In this document: positions 1 to 10,435 of the stretch, piece after piece
How positions within the stretch are numbered: the first letter of the stretch is position 1
Layout of the letters: the number at the start of each line of letters is the position of its first letter
NCBI GenBank assembly: GCA_000378025.1
Contig: KB899087.1
Coordinates: 620,001 to 684,000, forward strand
Direction of reading: 5' to 3'
DNA: 64,000 nucleotides
DNA from: Xanthobacteraceae bacterium 501b
GTDB taxonomy: Bacteria > Pseudomonadota > Alphaproteobacteria > Rhizobiales > Xanthobacteraceae
The notes under the pieces: generated by a model
The model's input: only the letters and a program-made list of their open reading frames with translations
Databases searched by the model: none
Told to the model about the DNA's origin: nothing
Made by a program: the position numbers and the translations under genes

Positions 1-733
1 TGATCAGCCGCGCGGTGCCCGCTCCATCGTTGAAGCTGGCCGGGCCCCACAAGGGCGGGATGGCATAGCCCATGTTCGGCAGCGCCTCATTGCGCCGGAC
101 GCCGAGGCCATCGCGGCGATGGCAGTCCGCACAGGTGCGGGCATAGACCGCTGCCCCCCGTGACAGGTCCGCCGCGCGATCCAGTTCCGGCATGGCTCCC
201 GCTCCGGCCCCAATGATCGTCGCATCGGGCGGAATATGGGTCGAGAGGACGTCGAGATAGGCGAGGATCGCCTGCATCGGCCGCTCATCCCGAGGCATCG
301 GCCGTCCGTTCATGCTGCGCTTCAGGCACTGGTTCACCCGGTCGAAGATCGAGCTGACCGTGCCGGTCCGCGAGCTGTAGGCGGGGTAGTCGGCGGACGC
401 CGCAACCAAGGGAAGGCCGAATTTCTTCAGGCCAGCGTGCAGGTGGCAGTTGGCGCAGGCCAGATTATTGCCGGCATAGCGGGCTGCAGGGTTGGCGGCA
501 GCCGGACCAATATGCGCGTAAGTGGCCTCGATGATGGAGCGGCCATAGCGGGCGAGCCGGCCATTCTCGTCATCCGGCAGGGCATCGAACGCCGGGACGT
601 CCCAAATGACGATACCCTTGCGGGGCGAGGGGGGCGGTTTATCGGTCTGCGCAAAGGCCAGCAGGGTTGAAAATGCCAGCGCAGCGGTGAAGCCGGCGAT
701 GACCTTTAGGCCGCAAAAACCGTAACGTGTCAT
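1..733 (-). CDS. TsdA-like dihaem cytochrome c, 3' end cut by window edge
   Basis: Reading the minus strand from the ATG at 733 gives an open frame of 244 codons that leaves the window without a stop. A hydrophobic segment at residues 10-28 is a Sec signal, so the protein is periplasmic. Two c-type haem sites are visible, CANCH (Cys93-His97) and CADCH (Cys201-His205). Between them lies an R-x-N-x-C-x-x-RSMNG block with Cys136. Thiosulfate dehydrogenases (TsdA) use a Cys in this block as the distal ligand of haem 1. A PPLWGP stretch follows the second haem, also as in TsdA. The likely role is oxidation of two thiosulfates to tetrathionate. Another dihaem cytochrome of the same fold cannot be excluded because the C-terminus, which carries the haem-2 ligand, is missing. 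Confidence 0.7.
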   Translation of the reverse strand, partial: MTRYGFCGLKVIAGFTAALAFSTLLAFAQTDKPPPSPRKGIVIWDVPAFDALPDDENGRLARYGRSIIEATYAHIGPAAANPAARYAGNNLACANCHLHAGLKKFGLPLVAASADYPAYSSRTGTVSSIFDRVNQCLKRSMNGRPMPRDERPMQAILAYLDVLSTHIPPDATIIGAGAGAMPELDRAADLSRGAAVYARTCADCHRRDGLGVRRNEALPNMGYAIPPLWGPASFNDGAGTARLI

Positions 734-824
734 GTTCACAGACGACTAGAGTTGCGTCCCGATAATCTCAGACTCCCATACTCCCATATCCAAGGCAATC
801 GGGCTCGACGAGCGCCGGTTCGTT

Positions 825-2246
825 TCACTGCGGCCGGGCATTGCCCCATTGGTCGCCGGGGGGGCCGAACTGGTCGGTGACGTTGGTCAACTCGTCGATG
901 AAGCGCTGGCACCAATGGTGGATGGTGTTGGTCTCCACATTGTCCATGTTGGTGCGCCAGCGCTGCCGGCGCTCCTCCAACGGCATGGTCAGCGCCCGGT
1001 CCATCGCCGCCGCCATGCCCTCAATGTCGTAGGGGTTGACCAGCAGCGAGCCCTTCAGCTCGTCCGCCGCGCCGGCAAAGCGCGAGAGTACCAGCACGCC
1101 GGGGTCTTCCGGGTCCTGCGCCGCGATGTACTCCTTGGCGACGAGGTTCATGCCGTCGCGCAGCGGCGTCACCACTCCCACCAGGGCGCGCCGATAGATG
1201 GCGGCGAGCGTGGCGCGCTGGAACGGGCGGTTGAGGTAGCGCAGCGGCACCCAGTCGAATTCGGCGAATTCGCCATTGATCGCGCCGCCCAGCTCTTCCA
1301 GCTCGCGGCGCAGCGCCTGATACTCGGCGACTTCGCTGCGCGAGAGCGGCGCCACCTGCATCATCGTCACCTTGGAGCGGTGCTCGGGGTAGCTGCGCAG
1401 CAACTCGCCGAAAGCGGCGAACTTGCCGGGCAGGCCCTTGGAATAGTCCAGCCGGTCGACGCCGACGGCCAGCATACGGCCGGCGAGGCTCTCGTTAAGG
1501 CGTCGCTCCTCGTCCTTGCCGACCGACTTTTGAGCGTCGCTGACGAAGGCTTCGGCGTCGATGCCGATCGGGTAGGCGGCGACGCGGAAGCGTCGGTCCT
1601 TCAGCCCCACCGTACCGCCCGGGGCGATCCAGCCGTGGATCTCGGAGGAGATATAGGTCAGCAGCGCCCGCACATCGTTCTCGGTCTGCAGGCCGACAAG
1701 GTCGTAATGCGAGAGGTCGTCCACCAGCGCCGCATGCGAGGGCAGGCTGAGATAGACCTCGGGCGTCGGCCAGGGAATGTGGTGGAAATAGCCGATCCGC
1801 CCCGTGAAGCCGAGTTTGCGCAGCTCCGCCGCCAGCGGGATGAAGTGATAGTCATGCACCCAGACGATGTCGTCGGGCTTCAGCAGCGGCAGCAAAGCGC
1901 GGGCGAAGTGCTCGTTCACCCGGCGATAGCCCTCCCAGTCGGCGCGGCGGAAGGTCAGCAGGCCGAGCCGGTAATGGCACAGCGGCCAGAGCGTGCCATT
2001 GGCGTAGCCGGCATAATGGGCGCGCTGGTCTTCCGGGTCGAGAGTGAGCAGGGCATAGGTTACGCGGCCGGAGCGGAAGACCTTGGGCGCGTCCGGCGGG
2101 TTGACCTCGGTCTCGCCGCTCCAGCCGAACCAGAGCCCGCCGCGCTCGCTGAGGGCCTCGCGCAGGGCCACCGCCAGGCCGCCCGCCTTGGCGGCCCGCT
2201 CTTTCGGCGACGCCACCCGGTTCGAGACGATTACGAGCCGCGCCAA
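825..2246 (-). CDS. otsA: Trehalose-6-phosphate synthase (GT20)
   Basis: Transfers glucose from a nucleotide sugar to glucose-6-phosphate to make trehalose-6-phosphate in the cytoplasm. Family marks are the N-terminal [13 protein letters not shown] near residue 130, [10 protein letters not shown] near 262 and [13 protein letters not shown] near 360. I chose the TTG at 2246: it gives the family N-terminus (M)[10 protein letters not shown] and follows a strong GGGAGGA ribosome-binding site at 2253-2259, 7 nt away, which lies inside the end of the upstream GH15 gene. An ATG at 2261 is the alternative, but it would put that site inside the gene. The two genes overlap by 16 nt, so translation is probably coupled. 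Last gene of the otsB-GH15-otsA operon; 473 residues is normal for OtsA. Confidence 0.93.
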   Translation of the reverse strand: MARLVIVSNRVASPKERAAKAGGLAVALREALSERGGLWFGWSGETEVNPPDAPKVFRSGRVTYALLTLDPEDQRAHYAGYANGTLWPLCHYRLGLLTFRRADWEGYRRVNEHFARALLPLLKPDDIVWVHDYHFIPLAAELRKLGFTGRIGYFHHIPWPTPEVYLSLPSHAALVDDLSHYDLVGLQTENDVRALLTYISSEIHGWIAPGGTVGLKDRRFRVAAYPIGIDAEAFVSDAQKSVGKDEERRLNESLAGRMLAVGVDRLDYSKGLPGKFAAFGELLRSYPEHRSKVTMMQVAPLSRSEVAEYQALRRELEELGGAINGEFAEFDWVPLRYLNRPFQRATLAAIYRRALVGVVTPLRDGMNLVAKEYIAAQDPEDPGVLVLSRFAGAADELKGSLLVNPYDIEGMAAAMDRALTMPLEERRQRWRTNMDNVETNTIHHWCQRFIDELTNVTDQFGPPGDQWGNARPQ

Positions 2247-4027
2247 AAGGCTTCCTCCCATGTCTTCGACAGACGCATGGCGGTATCGATCAGGCCGACC
2301 ATGGAATAGGTCTGCGGAATATTGCCCCACAGCTCCAACGTCTGGTTGTCGATGTCCTCGGACAGCAGCCCCGCCGGGTTGCGCCGGGCGAGCAGGCTGG
2401 TGAACATCTCGCGCGCCTCGTCGCGGCGGCCGATCAGGTCGAGCGCGCCGGCATACCAGAACGAGCAGATGGTGAAGGAGGTTTCCGGCAGGCCGAAATC
2501 ATCCTCGCCCGCATAGCGCATGAGATAGCCGTTGCGCTTCAGCTCGCGGCCGATGGTCTCCACCGTGGCGACATAGCGCGGATCGTCCGGCCGCACGAAG
2601 CCCAGTTCCGCCAGCAGCAGCAGGCTGGCGTCGAGCTGGCCGTCCTCCTCCGCGTCGACGAAGGAGCCGCGCGTCTCGTCCCAGGCGAAGGACATGATGC
2701 GGGTGCGGATCTCGTTGGCGTTCACGGTCCAGAATTCCGCCCGCTCGGGCAGGTCCAGCACCCGGGCGATGCGCGCCAGCCGGTCGCAGGCCGCCCAGCT
2801 CATGACAGCCGAGAAAGTGTGCACCCGCCGCTTGCCGCGCAGCTCCCACAGGCCGGCATCGGGCTCGAAGGCGAATTCCACCGCCCGCGCGCCGACCCCT
2901 TCCAGCAGCTCGAACAGCGCCTTGTCGCCGCGGTTGGGCAGGCGTTCGTCGAAGAACATCTGCGCCGCCGCCAGCACGACATGGCCATAGCCGTCATTCT
3001 GCACCTGCTCGCCGGCCTGGTTGCCGACGCGCACCGGTCCCATGCCCTGGAAGCCGGAAAGCGCGGGTGCGAAGCGCTCCTCCAGCGGCGTGCCCGGCAC
3101 GATGGAATAGACCGGCGCCAGCCGGCCCGAGGGCTCGGAGGCGATTACCGTGGTGAGGTAGCGGATATAGTCTTCCATGGTGCGGGTGGCGCCGAGCATG
3201 TTCAGCGCCCGCACGGTGAAATAGGAATCGCGCAGCCAGCAGTGGCGGTAGTCCCAGTTGCGGATCGAGTGCGGCGCCTCGGGAATCGAGGTGGTGAGCG
3301 CGGCCACGATGCCGCCGGTCTCCTCGAAGGCGCAGAGCTTGAGCGAGATGGCGGCGCGGATCACCGCGTCCTGCCATTCATAGGGAATGGAGAGGTAGCG
3401 CACCCATTCGTGCCAGTACTCGCGGGTCTTCTCCTCGAAGCCGCGCGTGGTGTCGGCGATGCTGGCGGGGAAGGGCTCGTCCGGCCCCAGCACCAGCGTC
3501 GCCGGCTTGCTGAGCACGAAGGGGCGTTCCTCCATCACATAGACGATGGGCAGGTCCGTGGTGGCGCGCAGCGTCACGTCGTCGCCGGAAAAGCGCATGT
3601 GGTTGGAGCCGCGCACCGGCGCCGGCCGCTGTTCGCCCCAGTTGAAATGCGGGCGCAGCCGCAGCGTTACCCGGCACATGCCGGTAATCGGCTCGATGCG
3701 GCGCACCAGCATGGCGGGGCGGTAGATGCGGTCATAGAGCTTGAAGCGCGGGGCGAAGTCGATGATCCGCAGCTTGGCGCCCTGGTCGTTCTCCAGAATG
3801 GTCTCGATGATGGCGCTGTTGGTCTGGTAGCGGCGCGTCGCCTTGACCTGCCCCTCCAGCACCACATCGAAGAAGCCGGCTTCCGGCTCGGCACCGCCGA
3901 GCAGCGAGGAGAACACCGGGTCGCCGTCAATGCGCGGCCAGCAGCACCAGCCGATGCGCCCGTTGCGGTCGATCAGCGCGGCGATGGTGCCGTTGCCGAT
4001 GGCGGCCAGGTCGAGATGGGTGCTCAC
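2231..4027 (-). CDS. Glycoside hydrolase family 15 protein (trehalase/glucoamylase-like)
   Basis: 598 residues with the N-terminal beta-sandwich (AAIGNGTIAALID, then WCCWPRIDGDPVF) and the C-terminal (alpha/alpha)6 barrel of bacterial GH15 proteins. The first acid region RNWDYRHCWLRDS lies near residue 255, and the C-terminal LSEDID...NIPQTYSM region carries the second catalytic carboxylate. Related bacterial enzymes hydrolyse trehalose or alpha-glucans. No signal peptide is evident, so it is cytoplasmic. It overlaps otsB by 4 nt (ATGA) and otsA by 16 nt. A hydrolase inside a trehalose synthesis operon suggests turnover or control of the trehalose pool. The substrate is not proven by sequence. 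Confidence 0.85.
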   Translation of the reverse strand: MSTHLDLAAIGNGTIAALIDRNGRIGWCCWPRIDGDPVFSSLLGGAEPEAGFFDVVLEGQVKATRRYQTNSAIIETILENDQGAKLRIIDFAPRFKLYDRIYRPAMLVRRIEPITGMCRVTLRLRPHFNWGEQRPAPVRGSNHMRFSGDDVTLRATTDLPIVYVMEERPFVLSKPATLVLGPDEPFPASIADTTRGFEEKTREYWHEWVRYLSIPYEWQDAVIRAAISLKLCAFEETGGIVAALTTSIPEAPHSIRNWDYRHCWLRDSYFTVRALNMLGATRTMEDYIRYLTTVIASEPSGRLAPVYSIVPGTPLEERFAPALSGFQGMGPVRVGNQAGEQVQNDGYGHVVLAAAQMFFDERLPNRGDKALFELLEGVGARAVEFAFEPDAGLWELRGKRRVHTFSAVMSWAACDRLARIARVLDLPERAEFWTVNANEIRTRIMSFAWDETRGSFVDAEEDGQLDASLLLLAELGFVRPDDPRYVATVETIGRELKRNGYLMRYAGEDDFGLPETSFTICSFWYAGALDLIGRRDEAREMFTSLLARRNPAGLLSEDIDNQTLELWGNIPQTYSMVGLIDTAMRLSKTWEEAFWRGS

Positions 4028-4794
4028 GAATCCACGCGCTCCAGTGCCTTGGGAAGGTCGGTCAGCCAGCGGCGCACCTCGCTCGGCGAGGCCAGCCGGA
4101 AATCGGCCTGATCGGTCGGGCGGGCGCCGACGGCAAAGGCGAGGCCGCCTGCGGCGCGGACGGCGCGGAAGCCGTCCTCATCGGTCACATCGTCGCCCAG
4201 AAATACCGGGCGGCGGCCGGTGAACAGCGCCGAGTTCATCAGCTCGGCCACCGCCGTGCCCTTGTTGCGGCCGGCCTGCCGGACCTCGATGACATATTTG
4301 CCCTTGAGAAACTCGACCCCGCCATCGATGCCGGTGCCGATCTCCATCACCTTGTCCATGATCGCCTCGCCGAAATCCGGCACGGCGCGGAAATGCACCG
4401 CCAGCGACAACGGCTTATGCTCGACGAAGACGCCGGGCCACGTGGCGAGGACGGTGCTCAGCGCCTCTTCCAGCGGCTGGCGCCAGCGCGGCAGGGGAAT
4501 CGGCACGGAGGGCGCGTCGGGGGCAAGGCGCACCTCGGCCCCATGCTGGCCGGAAGCGGCGAGGCGGGTGGGGGCAAAGCGGCGGTCCATCCAGTCGATG
4601 GTGCGCCCCGAAACCAGTGCTACCGCGCCGTCCAGCGCCACTTGCAGGTGCGCCAGCAGGTCCGGCAGGCCGGTGGGAATGCTCACGCCCTCGGGATGGT
4701 CGGCGTGCTCGATCAGGGTGCCGTCAATGTCGAGGAAGAGGGCCCAGTCGGGGCGCGGAAGCAGGGAGAGGGGTTCGGTTGGTTCTGTCGCCAT
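4024..4794 (-). CDS. otsB: Trehalose-6-phosphate phosphatase
   Basis: HAD-superfamily phosphatase of 256 residues that dephosphorylates trehalose-6-phosphate. Motif I is DIDGT (Asp22 nucleophile, Asp24), motif II is the Ser of ALVSGR, and the metal-binding motif IV is LGDDVTDEDGF near the C-terminus. The frame is open further upstream to 4878, but the exact EcfG-type promoter at 4877-4901 implies a transcription start near 4870, and the family N-terminus fits the ATG at 4794. First gene of the trehalose operon. Confidence 0.92.
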   Translation of the reverse strand: MATEPTEPLSLLPRPDWALFLDIDGTLIEHADHPEGVSIPTGLPDLLAHLQVALDGAVALVSGRTIDWMDRRFAPTRLAASGQHGAEVRLAPDAPSVPIPLPRWRQPLEEALSTVLATWPGVFVEHKPLSLAVHFRAVPDFGEAIMDKVMEIGTGIDGGVEFLKGKYVIEVRQAGRNKGTAVAELMNSALFTGRRPVFLGDDVTDEDGFRAVRAAGGLAFAVGARPTDQADFRLASPSEVRRWLTDLPKALERVDS

Positions 4795-4876
4795 GCTGTC
4801 GGTATACCCGCCCGGTTCCGGCTTCTTGAGGTAAGAAGATAGTGGGTTGCGCCCGGCGTGTGTGCCGGCAGCTGTC

Positions 4877-4901
4877 AACGCCCGACGGCCAGAGGCGTTC
4901 C
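4877..4901 (-). promoter_or_regulatory. EcfG (general stress sigma factor) promoter of the trehalose operon
   Basis: On the minus strand GGAAC (4901-4897) is followed after exactly 16 nt by CGTT (4880-4877). This is the consensus of promoters read by the alphaproteobacterial general stress sigma factor EcfG. It is oriented toward otsB, with about 76 nt of leader to the ATG at 4794. Trehalose synthesis genes are classic members of that regulon. Confidence 0.8.
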
Positions 4902-4974
4902 AATACCTTGGTCGAAAAAGCCGGTTGGCCGCGCCGGGATGGGCAGAAACGTCGGCCGGGCGATGATGATCTGG

Positions 4975-5009
4975 CGCCCCGGGGCACGCTTGCGCGCCGC
5001 CCCGGGGCG
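4975..5009. repeat. GC-rich 11-bp inverted repeat between divergent otsB and ettA
   Basis: The 373-nt gene-free stretch 4795-5167 holds the otsB stress promoter, the ettA promoter and this structure. Arms 4975-4985 and 4999-5009 (CGCCCCGGGGC and its complement) pair perfectly around a 13-nt loop. Each arm contains the palindrome GCCCCGGGGC. There is no T-run, so a simple terminator is unlikely; it may be an operator or insulator between the divergent units. Nothing else is seen in the stretch. Confidence 0.5.
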
Positions 5010-5063
5010 ACGCCGTCGCGCTGCGGGGAGCCCATAAGACAGGCGGGTCTTCGCGGGACGGCC

Positions 5064-5092
5064 TTGCCGCTCAACGGTGCGCAGTTTACATA
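5064..5092 (+). promoter_or_regulatory. Putative sigma-70 promoter of ettA
   Basis: TTGCCG (5064-5069), a 17-nt spacer, then TACATA (5087-5092). The predicted start is near 5099, about 70 nt upstream of the ettA ATG. Spacing is ideal and the match to housekeeping consensus is moderate. Confidence 0.5.
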
Positions 5093-5167
5093 GCGCGCAA
5101 CCCACACCGTTTGACGCCGCGGCAGCGCGGCCCCATCTCGGCTCGCCCGCACGCGCAGGATTTGGAC

Positions 5168-6823
<1,656 letters not shown>

Positions 6824-6847
6824 CCAACACAGAGAAGGAGGGCGGCG

Positions 6848-7615
6848 ATGGCCGAAGACTGGAACCCCGCCCTCTATCTGAAGTTCGAAGACGAGCGCAC
6901 CCGGCCGCCGCGCGACCTGCTGGCGCGGGTGCCGCTCGCCCGGCCTCGCCGCGTGGTCGATCTCGGCTGCGGGCCGGGCAATTCGACCGAGCTGCTGGCG
7001 CAGCGCTGGCCTGATGCCGAGGTGATCGGCGTCGACAACTCCCCCGCCATGATTGAGCAGGCCCGCGCCCGCCTGCCGGGCGCCCGCTTCGAGCTCGGAG
7101 ATCTCGCCACCTGGCAGCCGCCCGAGGGCACCGATCTCCTCTTCGCCAATGCCGTGTTCCAATGGGTGCCGGACCATCTCGACGTGCTGGCGCGGCTGCT
7201 GGCGGCGCTGCCGCAGGGCGGGGTGCTGGCGGTCCAGATGCCTGATAATGTGAACGAGCCCTCGCATCTGCTGATGGAAGAGGCCGCCGCTGCCGGTCCC
7301 TGGGCGGAGCGCGTTTCTGGCGTGGCGCGCGACCGGCTGCCCGGTGTCGGCGCCTATTACGACCGGCTGGTGCCGCTGGCCCGCCATGTCGACATCTGGC
7401 ACACGCTCTACAACCACCCTCTGGCCGGGCCCGACGCCATCGCCGAATGGTTCCGCTCCACCGGGCTGCGGCGCTATCTCGCGCCGCTTGATGAGGCCGA
7501 GCGCGCCGCCTTCCTTGCCGACTACACCGCGCGGCTGGCGCAGGCCTATCCCGCCCGCGTCGACGGAAAGGTGCTGCTGCGCTTTCCCCGGCTGTTCATC
7601 GTCGCGGTGCGCTGA
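6848..7615 (+). CDS. tam: Trans-aconitate 2-methyltransferase
   Basis: 255-residue class I SAM-dependent methyltransferase. Motif I is [15 protein letters not shown] near residue 40, followed by an acidic [10 protein letters not shown] motif. The downstream [11 protein letters not shown] and LAVQMPDN blocks are characteristic of Tam, which methylates trans-aconitate, a by-product inhibitor of aconitase. An AGAAGGAGGGCGGCG ribosome-binding region directly precedes the ATG. It lies 24 nt after ettA and may be cotranscribed with it. Confidence 0.87.
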   Translation: MAEDWNPALYLKFEDERTRPPRDLLARVPLARPRRVVDLGCGPGNSTELLAQRWPDAEVIGVDNSPAMIEQARARLPGARFELGDLATWQPPEGTDLLFANAVFQWVPDHLDVLARLLAALPQGGVLAVQMPDNVNEPSHLLMEEAAAAGPWAERVSGVARDRLPGVGAYYDRLVPLARHVDIWHTLYNHPLAGPDAIAEWFRSTGLRRYLAPLDEAERAAFLADYTARLAQAYPARVDGKVLLRFPRLFIVAVR

Positions 7616-7670
7616 GCGGCCCGGCACGGCCGTCATTCGCAGCGGGCGCGATCTGCGCTATTTCAGGGGC

Positions 7671-8903
7671 ATGATGTTCCACTCGCTCCGCCGCCCCCTT
7701 CTCGCCGCCGCCCTCTCGCTTCTCGTCCTCGCCGGGCCGGCGCTCGCCGATGCCGGATTCGAGCGCTGGCTCGCCGCGCAATGGCCGGCGGCGCAGGCCA
7801 TGGGCATTTCCCGCGCCACCTTCGAGCGCGAGACGGCCGGGCTGGAGCCGGACTTCTCGCTGCCCGACCTCGCGCTGCCCGGCAAGCCCAAGGCGCCGGA
7901 CCGGCAGGCGGAATTCGTGCAGACGCCGGCCGCCTATGTCTCCGACAAGGCGATCGCCAGCTATGCCGCGCGCGGGCGCACGCTGGCGGCGCAGTACCGC
8001 ACGCAGCTCGCGGCGCTTGAACGCCAGTTCGGCGTGCCGGGGCCGATCCTGCTCGCCATCTGGGCGCGCGAGACTTCCTATGGCGGCGCCAAGCTCAGCC
8101 ATGATGCGCTGCGGGTGCTGGCGACGCAGGCCTATGTCGGCCGCCGCAAGGAGGAGTTCCGGTCCGAATTCCTCGCCGCGCTGAAGATCCTCGACGAGGG
8201 GCATGTCACCCGCGCCGGCATGAAAAGCTCCTGGGCCGGGGCGATGGGGCTCACCCAGTTCCTGCCCACCGGCTATCTCGCCTATGGCGTCGATCTCGAT
8301 GGCGACGGCACCGCGAATATCTGGAGCAATGTGCCGGAGGCGCTGGCCGCCACCGCCAGCCTGCTCAAGGAAAAGGGCTGGCAGAGCGGCAAGCGCTGGG
8401 CCTATGAAATCACCCTGCCGCAAGGCTTCGACTGCACGCAGGCGGAGCCGGAGGTGCAGCGGCCGATCGGCGAATGGCTGAAGCGGGGCGTCAGAATTGC
8501 CGACGGGCGCCGGGTGACGCCGGCGGCGCTGAAGGACGAGGCCTCCATCATCATGCCGGCCGGGCCCTATGGACCGGCCTTCCTGACCCCGGCCAATTAC
8601 TTCGTGCTCAAGAGCTACAATTTCGCCGATCTCTATGTGCTCTATGTCGGCCATCTCGCCGACCGCATCGAGGATGACCGGCCCTTCGCCCATGATTGGG
8701 AGAAGATCGCGCTGGTGAAGACGCGCGATCTCGAATTCATGCAGAAGGTTCTGGCGCGCGAAGGCTTCTATGCCGAGAAGATCGACGGCAAGGCCGGCAT
8801 GAAGACCCGCGCCGCGCTCGGCGCCTACCAGAAGGCCAACGGTCTCCCTGTGGATTGCTGGCCCGACGCGGCCGTGCTGGCGCATATGAAGAAGGGCGGC
8901 TGA
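7671..8903 (+). CDS. Lytic murein transglycosylase, MltB type, with peptidoglycan-binding domain
   Basis: 410 residues. A Sec signal covers residues 1-25 (ends GPALA-DAG). The SLT_2 catalytic domain contains AIWARETSYGG with the probable catalytic Glu134, GAMGLTQFLPTGY and a DLDGDGTANIW segment. A C-terminal peptidoglycan-binding domain (about 340-405) holds the EGFYAEKIDGKAGMKTRAAL repeat. It should cleave peptidoglycan glycan strands in the periplasm, forming 1,6-anhydro ends. I chose the ATG at 7671, just after an AGGGGC site; a second ATG follows at 7674. The frame is open upstream into tam but has no family similarity there. A second MltB-type paralogue lies at 44623-45450. Confidence 0.9.
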   Translation: MMFHSLRRPLLAAALSLLVLAGPALADAGFERWLAAQWPAAQAMGISRATFERETAGLEPDFSLPDLALPGKPKAPDRQAEFVQTPAAYVSDKAIASYAARGRTLAAQYRTQLAALERQFGVPGPILLAIWARETSYGGAKLSHDALRVLATQAYVGRRKEEFRSEFLAALKILDEGHVTRAGMKSSWAGAMGLTQFLPTGYLAYGVDLDGDGTANIWSNVPEALAATASLLKEKGWQSGKRWAYEITLPQGFDCTQAEPEVQRPIGEWLKRGVRIADGRRVTPAALKDEASIIMPAGPYGPAFLTPANYFVLKSYNFADLYVLYVGHLADRIEDDRPFAHDWEKIALVKTRDLEFMQKVLAREGFYAEKIDGKAGMKTRAALGAYQKANGLPVDCWPDAAVLAHMKKGG

Positions 8904-8960
8904 GGCGCGGCACCCGATCCCGGAGACGGCCGATGGCCGTTCCGGGATGACGAAGCGGGT

Positions 8961-9905
8961 TCAGCGCGGCATGCGGTTGATGACGCGCAGATCGGCGTTG
9001 ACCGTGAGGTCGGCGGCGGACAGCCAGAACACCTCGCCCTCGCTATCCTCGGTGTCGAGCCAGAGGAAAGGCAGATGGGGGTATTCGGCCTCCAATATTT
9101 CCTTGCCGGTGCCGAATTCGCAGATGAGGCCGCCGCCGGGCGTCAGATATGCTGGCGCCTCGGCGAGGATGCGGCGCACGATATCGAGCCCGTCCGGCCC
9201 GCCGGCAAAGGCGAGGCTCGGTTCGTGGCGGTATTCCGCCGGCAGCGCCGCCATCGCGTCCTCGTCCACATAGGGCGGGTTGGTGATGATGAGGTCGTAG
9301 ACCTCGCCCGCCAGAGGGCCGAACAGATCGCCCTCGATCAACCGCACGCGCTCGGCCAGTTCATGCTCGGCGACGTTTTCCGTCGCGAGGGCGAGGGCAT
9401 CGGGCGAGAGGTCGACGCCGTCCACCTGCGCATTGGGGAAGGTCATGGCGGCGAGAATGGCGAGGCAGCCCGAGCCCGTGCACAGGTCCAGCACGCGGCC
9501 GACGCTCTCCGGCTGCGGCACCAGCGAGAAGTCGCCGCCGGTGAACAGCTCGCCGGCCATCAGCTCGCCGATGAAGGAACGCGGCACGATGGCGCGCGGA
9601 TCGGAGCGGAACGGCACGCCGCCAATATAGGTGCGCCCGAGGAGATAGGCTGCCGGCTGGCGGGTGGTGCAGCGCCGCTCGATCAGATCGGCCAGACGCG
9701 CGCGCTCCTCCATGGTCAGCCGCGCATCGAGCCAGGGCGAGAGCTCGTCCACCGGCAGGTGCAGCCCCTCCAGCACCATGAAGGCCGCCTCATCAAGCGC
9801 CTCGCTGGTGCCATGGCCGAAAGCCAGCCGGGCCTCGGTGAACCGGCTGACCCCATAGCGCACGAAATCCCTGACCGTCCTCAGATCGTCCGCAGCCGCC
9901 ATCAT
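8961..9905 (-). CDS. prmB: Ribosomal protein uL3 N5-glutamine methyltransferase
   Basis: 314-residue SAM-dependent methyltransferase of the HemK/Prm family. It has the glutamine-binding NPPY motif near residue 206 and motif I VLDLCTGSGCLAILAA. The continuation NPPYVDEDAMAALPAEYRH identifies PrmB, which modifies a Gln of ribosomal protein L3, rather than the release-factor enzyme PrmC. The start at 9905 (the first of two adjacent ATGs) fits the family N-terminus. Convergent with the transglycosylase gene. Confidence 0.9.
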   Translation of the reverse strand: MMAAADDLRTVRDFVRYGVSRFTEARLAFGHGTSEALDEAAFMVLEGLHLPVDELSPWLDARLTMEERARLADLIERRCTTRQPAAYLLGRTYIGGVPFRSDPRAIVPRSFIGELMAGELFTGGDFSLVPQPESVGRVLDLCTGSGCLAILAAMTFPNAQVDGVDLSPDALALATENVAEHELAERVRLIEGDLFGPLAGEVYDLIITNPPYVDEDAMAALPAEYRHEPSLAFAGGPDGLDIVRRILAEAPAYLTPGGGLICEFGTGKEILEAEYPHLPFLWLDTEDSEGEVFWLSAADLTVNADLRVINRMPR

Positions 9906-10013
9906 GCTTCTCCCCGGTTTCGCGCAAGGGTCAGCACGGCGGGGCGGCGATTGCAAGCCGGGCCACGCCACCGGGACGAGTCATCGTGGCGTGAGAGGCC
10001 GGCCCGTCGGCCG

Positions 10014-10091
10014 GCTTGTCATCGCGGCGTGACAAGGCGTGGGCTTGTCATCGCGGCGTGACAAGGCATGGGCTTGTCATCGCGGCGTGAC
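10014..10091. repeat. Tandem 29-bp palindromic repeat, about 2.7 units
   Basis: Units start at 10014, 10043 and 10072 and are nearly identical; the third ends early. Each unit contains CTTGTCA, an 8-nt centre TCGCGGCG and the complementary TGACAAG, so each can form a hairpin. A degenerate copy of the core lies at 9981-9995. The array ends about 40 bp before the start of the gene at 10132. It could be a stacked operator or a slipped-strand expansion of a small REP-like element. Confidence 0.75.
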
Positions 10092-10131
10092 CGGACGATA
10101 GGAAGGAAACACTCTCGCACGGGGACATTCC

Positions 10132-10416
10132 ATGGCCGAGGCGCCGGACGACGAAATCACGCTTGTCATCGACCGCTCGGTCGCCGTCGTGCTGTTCGAG
10201 TTCCTCTCGCGCACGGTGGATGACGCCGATGGCGAGGCGATGGCCGACTTCATCGAGGATGAGGCGGAAATCCCCGCTCTGTGGGCGCTGCTCGCCGGGC
10301 TGGAAAGCGTGCTTACCGAACCGATGGCGGAAGATTACGAGCGCCGCGTGCTGAAGGCGCGCGACGCGGTGATGAAGCGCTTCGGCGGGGCGTTTTCCGG
10401 CAAGGGCGACGAATGA
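10132..10416 (+). CDS. Small acidic hypothetical protein
   Basis: 94 residues, strongly acidic, starting MAEAPDDEITLVIDRS. No signal peptide or membrane segment. I do not recognise the family with certainty; the sequence looks mainly helical. The coding frame is supported by normal codon use and a GGAAGGAAA stretch upstream. The tandem palindromes at 10014-10091 sit in its promoter region and could control it. Function unknown. Confidence 0.65.
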   Translation: MAEAPDDEITLVIDRSVAVVLFEFLSRTVDDADGEAMADFIEDEAEIPALWALLAGLESVLTEPMAEDYERRVLKARDAVMKRFGGAFSGKGDE

Positions 10417-10435
10417 GCCGGCCGTTCCTGGAGAT

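Noticed and set aside
10014..10091. CRISPR array
   Set aside because: Units are directly contiguous with no unique spacers, and no cas genes are present.
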